From positions 1 through 10,632 of the forward strand of contig CANGRP010000064.1 of NCBI GenBank assembly GCA_947456005.1: DNA of 10,632 nucleotides. Reading direction: 5' to 3'. This DNA is from Caulobacteraceae bacterium. Lineage in GTDB: Bacteria > Pseudomonadota > Alphaproteobacteria > Caulobacterales > Caulobacteraceae. The translations under genes and the position numbers were made by a program. Positions 1 through 7,043 of this stretch are shown here, in pieces. Below the pieces are notes generated by a model. It searched no databases. It was not told where the DNA came from and saw nothing but the letters and a program-made list of their open reading frames with translations. How positions within the stretch are numbered: position 1 is the first letter of the stretch; every line of letters starts with the position of its first letter.

Positions 1-657
1 ATCACCTGGTCCTCCGAGACCGCCTCGGGCCGGCCCATCGACCCGCAGATCCAGGCCGCCCTGGAGCGCACGGCCGACCTCCTTCGCCGCCTGGGCCACG
101 ACGTGGTCGAACAGGGCCTGGGCATCGACTACCGCGCCCTCTACGCCGCCCGGGGGCCCGTCTCGGGCGCCAACTTCGCCGCCGGCATGGCCCGGCTGAT
201 CGAAGAGGTCGGCCGCGAGCCCGAGCCGGACGAGCTGGAACCCCTGACCTGGGTCTCCCTGAAGGGCGGGCGCAAGGTGACCGGCGAGATGGCCCTGCGC
301 TCCCTGCAGGAGCTGCGCATGCTGAACCGGGCCACCCTGGCGGCCTTCCGCGACCGCGACGTCCACCTGACGCCCGTGCTGGGCACGCCGGTGCCGGAGA
401 TCGGCTTCATCGACCCGGTCAACCTGGAGCCGAAGGAGGTCAACCGCCGCCAGGGCCAGGTCTTCCCCTTCACCCCGCCCTTCAACTTCTCGGGCCAGCC
501 CTCCCTGTCCCTGCCCCTGGAGACGACCGCGGACGGCCTGCCGGTCGGCATGATGTTCACCGCCCGCTATGCCGACGAGGCCACCCTCTTCCGGCTGGCC
601 GGCCAGCTGGAGCGCGAGGCGCCCTGGGTCGGGCGGCGGCCAGGCCTCTGGGCGTGA
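1..657 (+). CDS. Amidase-signature family enzyme, C-terminal part (5' end outside window)
   Basis: The reading frame is open from base 1 to a TGA at 655-657, giving 218 visible residues of a protein that begins upstream. The C-terminal segment FNFSGQPSLSLPL, followed by DGLPVGMMF and a final stretch of the type ATLFRLAGQLE, is the characteristic end of amidase-signature enzymes, which hydrolyse amide bonds with a Ser-cisSer-Lys triad. The catalytic triad and the Gly/Ser-rich signature lie in the missing N-terminal half, so activity cannot be judged here. The layout resembles 6-aminohexanoate cyclic dimer hydrolase-like amidases, but the substrate cannot be inferred. The next gene starts inside its last codons (shared GTGA at 654-657), which suggests translational coupling. 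The family call is secure; a specific function is not. Confidence 0.88.
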   Translation: MTWSSETASGRPIDPQIQAALERTADLLRRLGHDVVEQGLGIDYRALYAARGPVSGANFAAGMARLIEEVGREPEPDELEPLTWVSLKGGRKVTGEMALRSLQELRMLNRATLAAFRDRDVHLTPVLGTPVPEIGFIDPVNLEPKEVNRRQGQVFPFTPPFNFSGQPSLSLPLETTADGLPVGMMFTARYADEATLFRLAGQLEREAPWVGRRPGLWA

Positions 658-1040
658 AGGGACTCCCCCGCCGGGACTGGCTCGCCCTCGCCGCCCTCAA
701 CGCCTTTGTCGCCATCGCCATGGGCGCCTTCGCGGCCCACGGGATTTCCGATCCCAAGGCCGCCGAGTGGTTGAGGACCGGGGCGCAGTACGCCTTCTGG
801 CACACCATGGCGACCTTCGCCTCGGCGGCCTTCATGGGCATGGGCGCGCCGCGCGCCCGTTTCGCGCCGGCCTTCTTCCTGACCGGCTCGGTGATCTTCG
901 CCGGAAGCCTCTACGCCATGGCCTTCGGCGCCCCGCGCTGGCTGGGCGCGGTGACCCCCATAGGCGGCGTCCTCTTCCTCTGCGGCTGGGCCTGGCTGGC
1001 CCTTTCCGCCCGGGACCTGGACCGAACCGACCGCCGTTGA
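654..1040 (+). CDS. DUF423 family small integral membrane protein
   Basis: A 128-residue protein with a GTG start overlapping the amidase stop (GTGA). No strong ribosome binding site precedes it, so coupled translation is likely. Four hydrophobic segments are visible at about residues 9-28, 46-64, 70-91 and 97-118. The family marks are GAFAAHG at 24-30, a histidine after the second-helix start (YAFWH, 46-50) and the GSVIFAGSLYAM stretch at 78-89. This matches DUF423 (YgdD-like) inner-membrane proteins, whose function is unknown; the normal family length is about 120-130 residues, so it is complete. The last residues (RTDRR) and the TGA stop lie in or beside the intergenic repeat at 1030-1150: the stop codon is the first triplet of the repeat's terminal inverted repeat. 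The natural C terminus may therefore have been rewritten by insertion. Confidence 0.88.
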   Translation: MKGLPRRDWLALAALNAFVAIAMGAFAAHGISDPKAAEWLRTGAQYAFWHTMATFASAAFMGMGAPRARFAPAFFLTGSVIFAGSLYAMAFGAPRWLGAVTPIGGVLFLCGWAWLALSARDLDRTDRR

Positions 1041-1150
1041 CCCCCTCACCCGGCTTCGCCGGGAGCTCCCCCTTGGGGGAGCAATTACCTCTTCTTTCCT
1101 CCCCCAAGGGGGAGGTGGCGCGCGCAGCGCGACGGAGGGGGTCAGCGGCC
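1030..1150 (+). repeat. Intergenic palindromic repeat, copy A (direct orientation)
   Basis: One of three related copies in the window. The ends are inverted repeats: TGACCCCCTC at 1038-1047 pairs exactly with 1135-1144, and with one mismatch the pairing extends outward to 15 bases (1033-1047 with 1135-1149). Inside are four hairpins: 1049-1054/1058-1063 (loop TTC), 1065-1072/1075-1082 (loop TT), 1098-1105/1108-1115 (loop AA) and 1119-1123/1127-1131 (loop GCA). The second and third hairpins are also reverse complements of each other, so the element could fold into alternative long stems. Identity with copy C begins at 1030. It sits between convergent genes (DUF423 and the exporter), where it could also end transcription from both sides, although there is no U-rich tail. 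It carries no protein gene. It resembles a REP/MITE-like non-autonomous element. Confidence 0.85.
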
Positions 1151-1164
1151 TCGCCGCCCTCCAC

Positions 1165-2386
1165 CTAGACCCGCGCCGTTCCCTTCAGCGCCAGGGTCCT
1201 CAGCGCCAGTGCGGAACCCGTCATGGCGAGGAACATCGTCACGGCGACGGGCCGGGCCGAGCCGTCCCCGAGAGCCCCCGTCAGGGCCGAGGCCAGGGCG
1301 CCGGTGGCGAAGGAGGCGGACCCCATCAGGGCCGAGATGGACCCTGCCCGGCGCGGATCGACGTTGAGCGCCCCGGCCATGGTGTTGCCGGCCATGAAGC
1401 CGTAGCTGGAGAGGACCAGGAAGATCAGGGGCAGGACACTCCACATTCCGCCCCAGCCGGTGAAGGCGGCGAGGAGCAGGAGGGCCGAGGCGGCCACCCC
1501 GGCCAGGCTGGCGGCCTTCAGCACCTGTTCCGGTGTGTAGCGCAGGAGGCGCTGGCGGTTCAGCTGGCCGGCGCCGATCACCCCGGCGGCGTTCAAGCCG
1601 AAGACCCAGCCGAAGAGCGAGGCCGGTATGCCCCATACGCCGATCAGCAGGCCCGGCGAGGCCGAGATCCAGGTGAAGAGGGTCGCCCCCGTTCAGTCCG
1701 CCCGCCAGGGCGTAGCCCACCATCCGCGGGTCCTTCAGGAGGGCGCCAAGGGCGGCGAGCGGAGACTCCGAGCGAGCCTGGGCGGCGGTGGCCTCGGAGC
1801 GGGACTCCTCCAGCCGGAAGAGGGTGGCCAGCCCGACGGCCACGCCGAACAGGGCGAGGGCCCAGAAGATGGACCGCCAGCCGGCCAGCTGAAGCAGCAC
1901 GCCCCCCAGCAGGGGCGCCAGGATGGGCGCCAGGCCCATGACGAGGGTCAGGAGGGACAGCATCCGCGCCGTCTCCGTATGGTCGAAACGGTCGCGCACG
2001 ACGGCCCAGGCCACCACCCCGCCCGCGCATCCGCCCAGGGCTTGGACGAACCGGGCGGCGACGAGGAACTCGGCGGACGGAGCCAGGGCGCAGGCGCAGG
2101 AGGCCAGGACGAACAGGGCGACGCCCGCCAGGATCGGCCCCTTTCGACCGAGGCGGTCCGACGCCGGGCCATAGAAGAACTGGCCGAAGGCCATGCCCGC
2201 CAGGAAGGCCGAGACCGTGATCTGGGTATATGCCGCATCCACCCCCAGGTCCGCGCCGATGGCCGGAAGGCTGGGGAGGTACATGTCGATGGCCATGGGC
2301 GCAAAGGCTGTGAGGGCGCCCAGCAGGACCACCAGCCCCCAGCCGGTTCCCTTGGCTCCCGCCCCGCCCCCGCTCACCGTCGTCAT
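1165..2386 (-). pseudogene. Bcr/CflA-family MFS drug exporter, disrupted by a one-base frameshift
   Basis: Reading from ATG at 2386, the product shows MAIDMYLPSLPAI (residues 31-43, the Bcr/CflA first-helix signature) and the MFS motif GPASDRLGRKG (73-83), then hydrophobic helices. The frame is good to about residue 232 (GYALAGGLNG). There an extra G in the coding-strand run of five G (plus-strand C at 1686-1690) throws it off. With one G removed the protein continues as GATLFTWISASPGLL and runs cleanly to TAG at 1165-1167, giving about 406 residues, the normal family length. Without correction the frame reads into low-complexity Arg/Gly/Pro sequence and stops at 1142-1144, inside repeat A. 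A GGGGGAAGG ribosome site lies 4 bases before ATG 2386; an in-frame ATG at 2416 is an alternative. This may be a true pseudogene, a phase-variable gene or a sequencing error; the otherwise intact downstream half suggests a recent change or an error. Confidence 0.85.
1686..1690 (-). other. Frameshift site: homopolymer of five C (five G on the coding strand)
   Basis: The tract reads GGGGG on the coding strand, in the context AAC-GGGGG-CGACC. With four G the upstream and downstream halves of the exporter join in one frame at the start of what should be transmembrane helix 7; with five they do not. No slippery heptamer or stimulatory structure is obvious, so programmed frameshifting is not favoured. 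Confidence 0.8.
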
Positions 2387-2467
2387 GCCGCCTTCCCCCG
2401 CGCTGGCCCTTGCCATACCCCCGCCGGGTCTGGCCAAGATAGGGGAAGTTTCTCCAGGAGCCCCTGA
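2387..2467. promoter_or_regulatory. Divergent intergenic region between exporter and epoxide hydrolase
   Basis: These 81 bases separate two genes reading away from each other, so promoters for both are expected here or overlapping the gene starts. The plus-strand gene has a clear AGGAG ribosome site at 2456-2460, 7 bases before its ATG. The minus-strand gene has GGGGGAAGG just upstream of ATG 2386. A weak TTGCCA (2410-2415) followed by AAGATA (2436-2441) is the best plus-strand promoter candidate, but the 20-base spacing is too long to trust. No clear operator palindrome is visible. Confidence 0.35.
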
Positions 2468-3478
2468 ATGTCCGCACTCGCCCGCCAGATGCCCCCCGTC
2501 GCCAAGGCCCAGGTCAACGGGATCGACATGGCCTACTACGAGGTCGCCCGCGGCCAGGGCGTGCCCATCGTCTTCTGCCACGGCTTTCCCGAGCTGGCCT
2601 TCTCCTGGCGCCATCAGCTGAAGGCCTGCGAGGCGGCGGGCCAGTGGGCCATCGCCCCGGACCAGCGGGGCTATGGCCTGACCTCCCGGCCGGACAAGGT
2701 CGAGGACTACGACATGGAGCACCTGGCCGCCGACCTGGTGGGCCTCCTGGACCATCTCGGCATCGAGAAGGCGGTGTTCTGCGGCCATGACTGGGGCGGC
2801 TTCGTGGTCTGGCAGATGGCCCTGATGCATCCCGACCGGGTGGCCGGGGTGATCGGCCTCAACACCCCCTTCACGCCGCGCGGCGACTACGACCCCATCG
2901 CCTCCATGCGCTTCGCCTTCGGCGAGGACATGTACATCGTCTGGTTCCAGAAGCCGGGCGAGGCCGACGCCGCCCTCGGCAAGGACGTGGACAAGACCAT
3001 GCGCTTCTTCATGCGCCGCCCGCCCGAGGACATGCCGGCCCCGCCCAGCGTCGGCCTCAGCATCGACAAGGACGCCGGTCCCGCCACCACCTCCACCTTC
3101 GCCTTCCGCGACCTGCTGGCCGAGTGGGACAAGTCCGACACCGCCAACCAGCTGTTGACCGCGGACGAACTGGCCGCCTTCGTCGAGACCTTCTCGGCCA
3201 CCGGCTTCACCGGCGGCATCAACTGGTACCGCAACTTCACCCGCAACTGGGAGCGCTCGGCCCACCTGCCCCAGCGCATCGACCACGTCCCCTGCCTGAT
3301 GATCTGCGCCGAGAAGGACGCCGTCCTCCCGCCCTCCATGGCCGACGGCATGGAGACCCGCATCGCCGACCTGGAAAAGGCCCTGGTGATGGGCTCAGGC
3401 CACTGGACCCAGCAGGAGAAGCCCGAAGAGGTGAACCGCTACATCCTCGACTGGATGGGGAGGAAGTTCGGGGGGTGA
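2468..3478 (+). CDS. Epoxide hydrolase-like alpha/beta hydrolase (Asp nucleophile)
   Basis: A 336-residue protein with the full set of soluble epoxide hydrolase marks. The oxyanion-hole motif HGFPE is at 38-42. The nucleophile motif GHDWGG is at 106-111, with Asp108 as nucleophile. Asp284 (AEKDAVL) is the likely acid partner and His312 (GHWTQQE) the base. In the cap, Tyr156 (MYIVWFQKPG) and Tyr254 (NWYRNFTRNW) match the two tyrosines that hold the epoxide oxygen. Such enzymes open epoxides to diols in the cytoplasm through an aspartyl ester. Haloalkane dehalogenases share the Asp nucleophile but lack this tyrosine pair, so epoxide hydrolase is preferred. There is no signal peptide. The start is ATG 2468 with AGGAG 7 bases upstream. 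Repeat copy B begins 3 bases after the stop. The physiological substrate cannot be read from sequence. Confidence 0.9.
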   Translation: MSALARQMPPVAKAQVNGIDMAYYEVARGQGVPIVFCHGFPELAFSWRHQLKACEAAGQWAIAPDQRGYGLTSRPDKVEDYDMEHLAADLVGLLDHLGIEKAVFCGHDWGGFVVWQMALMHPDRVAGVIGLNTPFTPRGDYDPIASMRFAFGEDMYIVWFQKPGEADAALGKDVDKTMRFFMRRPPEDMPAPPSVGLSIDKDAGPATTSTFAFRDLLAEWDKSDTANQLLTADELAAFVETFSATGFTGGINWYRNFTRNWERSAHLPQRIDHVPCLMICAEKDAVLPPSMADGMETRIADLEKALVMGSGHWTQQEKPEEVNRYILDWMGRKFGG

Positions 3479-3480
3479 GG

Positions 3481-3602
3481 GGCCGCTGACCCCCTCCGGC
3501 CCGCTTCGCGGTCCACCTCCCCCTCAAGAGGTGGAGGAATGACAGAGCCAATTGCTTCCCTGCGGGGGAGCTCCCCGCGAAGCGGGGTGAGGGGGTTCCG
3601 GC
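3481..3602 (-). repeat. Intergenic palindromic repeat, copy B (inverted orientation)
   Basis: The reverse complement of this stretch aligns with copies A and C. It shares the end GAGGGGGTCAGCGGCC, the central GCAATTGGCTCT and ATTCCTCC blocks, and the other end GCCG..ACCCCCTCACCCC. Hairpins seen: 3501-3504/3508-3511 (loop TTC) and 3573-3578/3582-3587 (loop GAA). Two longer imperfect stems lie between them. Some stem pairs are swapped relative to copies A and C (see findings). It lies between two genes on the same strand, fills most of the gap, and ends before the ribosome site of the downstream peptidase. It may attenuate or process a shared transcript, but that is inference. Confidence 0.82.
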
Positions 3603-3630
3603 TGGACCGCCTGCAGGCTAGGAGGAGGCC

Positions 3631-4623
3631 ATGAGCAGCGATCCCTGGTCCCCCGCCTTCTCCAGTTCCGCAGGCCGCCGCGGCCTGTTCCGGGAGGTCG
3701 AGCCCTTTGCCCGCGGGCGGATGGCCACCGAGGGCGTCCACGAGATCTACTTCGAGGAATGCGGGCGGCCCGAAGGCAAGCCCTGCGTCATCCTGCATGG
3801 CGGGCCGGGCGGGGCGATCAATCCCACCATGCGGCGGTTCTTTGACCCCGACCGCTGGCGGATGGTGCTGTTCGACCAGCGCGGCTGTGGCCTCTCCACG
3901 CCCAACGCCAGCCTGGAGGAGAACACCACCTGGCGGCTGATCGAGGACATGGAGCGCCTGCGGGTCCAGCTCGGGATCGAGACGTGGACCGTGTTCGGAG
4001 GCTCCTGGGGCTCGACCCTGGCCCTGGCCTACGCCATCACCCACCCCGAGCGGGTCGAGGCCCTGGTCCTGCGGGGCATCTTTACCCTGACCGAGCGCGA
4101 AGTGCGCTGGTTCTACCAGGATGGCGCCTCGGCCCTCTTCCCGGACGCCTGGGAGCGCTACCTGGCGCCCATCCCGCCCGAGGAGCGCGGCGACCTTCTC
4201 CACGCCTACCATCGCCGGCTGACCGGAAGCGACGAGGCCGCCAAGGCCACCGCCGCCACCGCCTGGAGCCAGTGGGAGGGGGACACCATCTCCATCCGGG
4301 GCCCCGAAGGCCGGCCCGCCAAGTTCGGCGAGGTGGACTTCGCCATCGCCTTCGCCCGGATCGAGTGCCACTACTTCGTCAACCGGGGCTTCTTCCCCGA
4401 GGACGGCTGGATCCTGAAGAACGCCCACGTCCTGGCGGACATCCCCGGCTGGATCGTCCAGGGCCGCTACGATGTGGTCACGCCAATTGAGACCGCCTGG
4501 GCGCTGAAGACGGCCTGGCCGAAGGCGAACTTCGAGATCGTCTGGGACGCCGGCCACGCCTCCACCGAGCCCGGCATCATCGACGGGCTTGTGCGTGCGT
4601 CCGAGGCGGCCCTTCGGCTCTAG
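3631..4623 (+). CDS. pip: Prolyl iminopeptidase (proline aminopeptidase, S33 family)
   Basis: A 330-residue alpha/beta hydrolase with the S33 prolyl iminopeptidase pattern. HGGPGG at 56-61 forms the oxyanion hole, and FDQRGCGLSTP at 81-91 is the family-typical segment after it. GGSWGS at 123-128 places the nucleophile at Ser125, with Asp281 (GRYDVVTP) and His309 (AGHAS) completing the triad. The enzyme removes N-terminal proline from peptides, usually in the cytosol, and no signal peptide is present. The length fits the family (about 310-330). A strong GGAGGAGG ribosome site at 3621-3628 sits just before ATG 3631, which fixes the start. Upstream lies repeat copy B. Downstream it converges on a second epoxide-hydrolase-like gene, and its TAG overlaps that gene's TAG within a shared CTAG (4620-4623). 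Confidence 0.93.
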   Translation: MSSDPWSPAFSSSAGRRGLFREVEPFARGRMATEGVHEIYFEECGRPEGKPCVILHGGPGGAINPTMRRFFDPDRWRMVLFDQRGCGLSTPNASLEENTTWRLIEDMERLRVQLGIETWTVFGGSWGSTLALAYAITHPERVEALVLRGIFTLTEREVRWFYQDGASALFPDAWERYLAPIPPEERGDLLHAYHRRLTGSDEAAKATAATAWSQWEGDTISIRGPEGRPAKFGEVDFAIAFARIECHYFVNRGFFPEDGWILKNAHVLADIPGWIVQGRYDVVTPIETAWALKTAWPKANFEIVWDAGHASTEPGIIDGLVRASEAALRL

Positions 4624-5591
4624 CCCCGCAGCCCCTTCAGCCAGGGGATGAGCCGGGCGTTGACCTCGGCGGGACGCTCCTGCTGGGTCCAGTGGCCGCA
4701 GCCGTCCAGCACCTCGGCCACCTGCAGGTTGGGCACCTGGGCGCGCATCAGCTCGATCGGGTCGCTCCGGCCCAGCATGTTGAATGCGAGGTCCCGGTTG
4801 CCGGCCACGAAGAAGGCGGGCTGCTCGATCTTGCGGTCCTTGAAGGCCTGTTGCCAGGCGAAGTCCCGGTCGTGGTTACGATAGCGGTTGATCGGCCCGC
4901 GCAGGCCCGAGGCCTCGAACTCGGCGGTGTAGTAGTCGAGGTCCGCCTCGGTCATCCAGGCCGGGAAGGGATCGGGGTCGACCAGCCCCTCCAGCAGCCT
5001 GGCGTCGGCGGTCTTGTTGTTCGGCCAGGTCCCGTCCGGCGCATCGCCCGAGATGGCGTAGTAGAACTTGCGCAGGAAGTCGCGGACGTTGGCCTCGCCT
5101 TCCGCCTCGGCCACGCCCTCCTTCTGGAAATAGGCCTGGTAGAAGAACTTGTTCCGGGCCGTGAACACCTCGTTGAAGACGTCCGAGAAGGACCTCTGCC
5201 CCACCCCGGTCCAGGGTACGGAGAGGGCGCCGACCGCCGAAAAGCGGTCAGGGCGCGACAGGGCCGAGTTCCAGACGATGGGCGCGCCCCAGTCGTGGCC
5301 CAGTAGGATGGCCGGCTGGCCGGGCGACAGGGCGTCGGCCACGCCGACCAGGTCATTGACCTTGTGCGGCATGGCGTAGTCGGCGACCGGATGCGGCTTG
5401 TCCGAGCCGCCATAGCCGCGCACGTCGATGGCGCAGGCGGTGAAGCCGGCCTCGGCCACCGGGCCGATCTGGTGGCGCCAGGAGTACCAGCTCTCCGGAA
5501 AGCCATGGACCATGATGACCAGGGGGCCCTGCCCCTGCACCACCGCGCGAAGCTTCACCTCGCCGGCGTCGATCGTCGTGAATTCGGTCAT
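4620..5591 (-). CDS. Second epoxide hydrolase-like alpha/beta hydrolase (Asp nucleophile)
   Basis: A 323-residue protein with the epoxide hydrolase layout: HGFPE at 29-33 (oxyanion hole), GHDWGA at 98-103 with nucleophile Asp100, probable acid Asp267 (GNRDLA) and base His300 (GHWTQQE). The cap tyrosines are Tyr151 (YQAYFQKEG) and Tyr237 (NRYRNHDRDF). DVRGYGGSDKP at 56-66 is the usual segment between the oxyanion hole and nucleophile. It is a clear paralogue of the 2468-3478 product, sharing HGFPE, GHDWG and GHWTQQE, but diverges in the cap. The start ATG at 5591-5589 has a GGGAGGA ribosome site about 5 bases upstream. The gene converges on the peptidase gene with a 4-base stop overlap, leaving no room for a separate terminator. 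Substrate unknown. Confidence 0.9.
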   Translation of the reverse strand: MTEFTTIDAGEVKLRAVVQGQGPLVIMVHGFPESWYSWRHQIGPVAEAGFTACAIDVRGYGGSDKPHPVADYAMPHKVNDLVGVADALSPGQPAILLGHDWGAPIVWNSALSRPDRFSAVGALSVPWTGVGQRSFSDVFNEVFTARNKFFYQAYFQKEGVAEAEGEANVRDFLRKFYYAISGDAPDGTWPNNKTADARLLEGLVDPDPFPAWMTEADLDYYTAEFEASGLRGPINRYRNHDRDFAWQQAFKDRKIEQPAFFVAGNRDLAFNMLGRSDPIELMRAQVPNLQVAEVLDGCGHWTQQERPAEVNARLIPWLKGLRG

Positions 5592-5756
5592 CGGGTCCTC
5601 CCTGGGAACGCCCAAGAGACCCTTCCGCCCGCCGCAAGGCAAGCCCCGCGGCCAGACGGATTCCGGGCTGGCGTCCCCGGCTGGGTCGCTTAGGATCAGG
5701 GCGACAGGCTCGTCACTCCCGGTGAGCCCTGCACGCGCCCCGAGGATCCCGTTCCC
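5592..5756. promoter_or_regulatory. Divergent intergenic region between hydrolase and MFS transporter
   Basis: These 165 bases lie between genes reading away from each other, so they should hold both promoters. For the minus-strand hydrolase, TTGCCT (plus positions 5642-5637) is followed after 17 bases by TCTCTT (5619-5614), a poor but correctly spaced sigma-70-like pair. For the plus strand, TAGGAT at 5691-5696 could be a -10 element, without a convincing -35. A short inverted repeat GTCGC (5685-5689) and GCGAC (5701-5705) surrounds it and could be an operator. All of these are weak. GAGGAT at 5742-5747 may serve as ribosome site for the transporter. Confidence 0.3.
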
Positions 5757-7043
5757 ATGTCCGCCAACCCAGCGACAGGACCGGGCGCGGAGACGTCCGG
5801 ACCCGAGGCGCAGACCGGCTTTCCCAGCTACCTCGTCACCCAGGGCGCCTGGTTCCTCGCCTTCGGCGTGCAGATGGTCCTTTTCCCCTACCTGGTCCGG
5901 GTGGTCCTGCAGGAGAACGAGATCCGCTTCGGCCTGGCGCAAATGTCCATGCAGCTGCCGACTGTCCTGTTGATCCTGCTGGGCGGCTACTTCGCGGACC
6001 GCGTCGACACGCTCCGGGTCGTGCTCGTTGGCTGCGGCCTGTGCGCCCTCAGCTTCCTCGCCCTCGGCGCCTTCGTGGCTGGGGGGCGGCTGACCTATGC
6101 GACCGTCATCCTCTACGCCCTCGGGATCGGGACCATCGGCGCCTTCGTGACGCCGGCCCGGGACGCCCTCCTCAGCCGCGTGGCGCCGGGCGGGGTCCAG
6201 CAGGCCGTGGGCATGGCCACCCTGGCCCAGTTCGGCGGGCAGATCGCCGGCATGGCGGCTGCGGCGGCCGCCCCCGTCGTCGGTCTGACCACCCTCCTCT
6301 TCGGTCAGGCCGCCATGATGACCCTGGCGGCTGGCGCGGCCCTGAAGATCCGGCCGCGCCCGGCGGGACCCCCCCGGACCCGGGAAGGCGGCGCCCTGGG
6401 CTTCATCTTCAGTGAGATCAGCGTGGGCTTCCGCGCCGCGGCCGCCTCGCCGGTCATCGCCCCGGTGATCCTCGGTGCGGTGGGCATGGGGATCTGCTTC
6501 ATGGGCGCCTTCTCCGTCCTCCTGCCCCTGATCGTCGAAAGCTATTTCCCGCGCGATCTGGCGGGGTCGGCGCAGGCGAAGATCGCCACCGCCCTGGGCG
6601 TCTTCAGCATCACCTTCTGGATCGGGTCGATCCTCTCGACGACCGTACTGATCCGCTTCGGGGATCTCCAGCGCAAGGGGCGGGTCTATCTGGCGGCTCT
6701 CTTCTCCGGGGCGTGCGTCCTCATCCTCTGCAGCCTGCCCATGCCGTTCTGGCTGCTGTGCGTCCTCAACTTCGTGTGGGGCCTCGGGGGCGGGGTGGCC
6801 ATGACCCTGGGCCGCGGGCTGGTGCAGAGGTACTCGCCCCCGGACAAGCTGGCGCGGATCCTCTCCATCTTCACCCTGGGCAATATGGGCGCGGCCCCCG
6901 CCGGAGCAGTGCTCTACGGCGTGCTGGCCCACGCCATCGGCCCTCGGGCGGCCATCCTGTTCCCGGGCCTGGGCATGCTGGTGATCGTGGCGGCCGTGGC
7001 GCTCCGCTCCCAGCTCTGGCGCCTGGATGAGGGCAAGAGCTGA
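5757..7043 (+). CDS. MFS transporter, MFS_3/EntS-like exporter type
   Basis: A 428-residue membrane protein. The first 20 residues are polar and rich in Ala, Gly and Pro; about a dozen hydrophobic segments follow. The MFS loop motif between helices 2 and 3 appears as GGYFADRVDTLR (76-87). A central cytoplasmic loop (PRPAGPPRTREGG, near 200-212) divides two six-helix halves, and LGRGLVQRYSPPDKLARILSI in the C-terminal half is typical of the MFS_3 (EntS-like) group. These are proton-coupled exporters of siderophores, drugs or metabolites; the substrate cannot be told here. No siderophore gene lies nearby. The start ATG 5757 has only a weak upstream ribosome site (GAGGAT, about 9 bases away), so an alternative start is possible, but the helices are intact. 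Repeat copy C begins directly after its TGA. Confidence 0.85.
   Translation: MSANPATGPGAETSGPEAQTGFPSYLVTQGAWFLAFGVQMVLFPYLVRVVLQENEIRFGLAQMSMQLPTVLLILLGGYFADRVDTLRVVLVGCGLCALSFLALGAFVAGGRLTYATVILYALGIGTIGAFVTPARDALLSRVAPGGVQQAVGMATLAQFGGQIAGMAAAAAAPVVGLTTLLFGQAAMMTLAAGAALKIRPRPAGPPRTREGGALGFIFSEISVGFRAAAASPVIAPVILGAVGMGICFMGAFSVLLPLIVESYFPRDLAGSAQAKIATALGVFSITFWIGSILSTTVLIRFGDLQRKGRVYLAALFSGACVLILCSLPMPFWLLCVLNFVWGLGGGVAMTLGRGLVQRYSPPDKLARILSIFTLGNMGAAPAGAVLYGVLAHAIGPRAAILFPGLGMLVIVAAVALRSQLWRLDEGKS

Noticed and set aside
1065..1115. Classical rho-independent terminator in repeat A
   Set aside because: Strong GC stems are present but no T-rich tract follows them on either strand, so only a weak, unproven terminator role is suggested.
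5592..6932. N-terminal extension of the minus-strand hydrolase frame to 6932 (770 codons in total)
   Set aside because: The extension lies antisense to the MFS transporter, has no domain, and the hydrolase has a good ribosome site at ATG 5591 that gives the normal family length.
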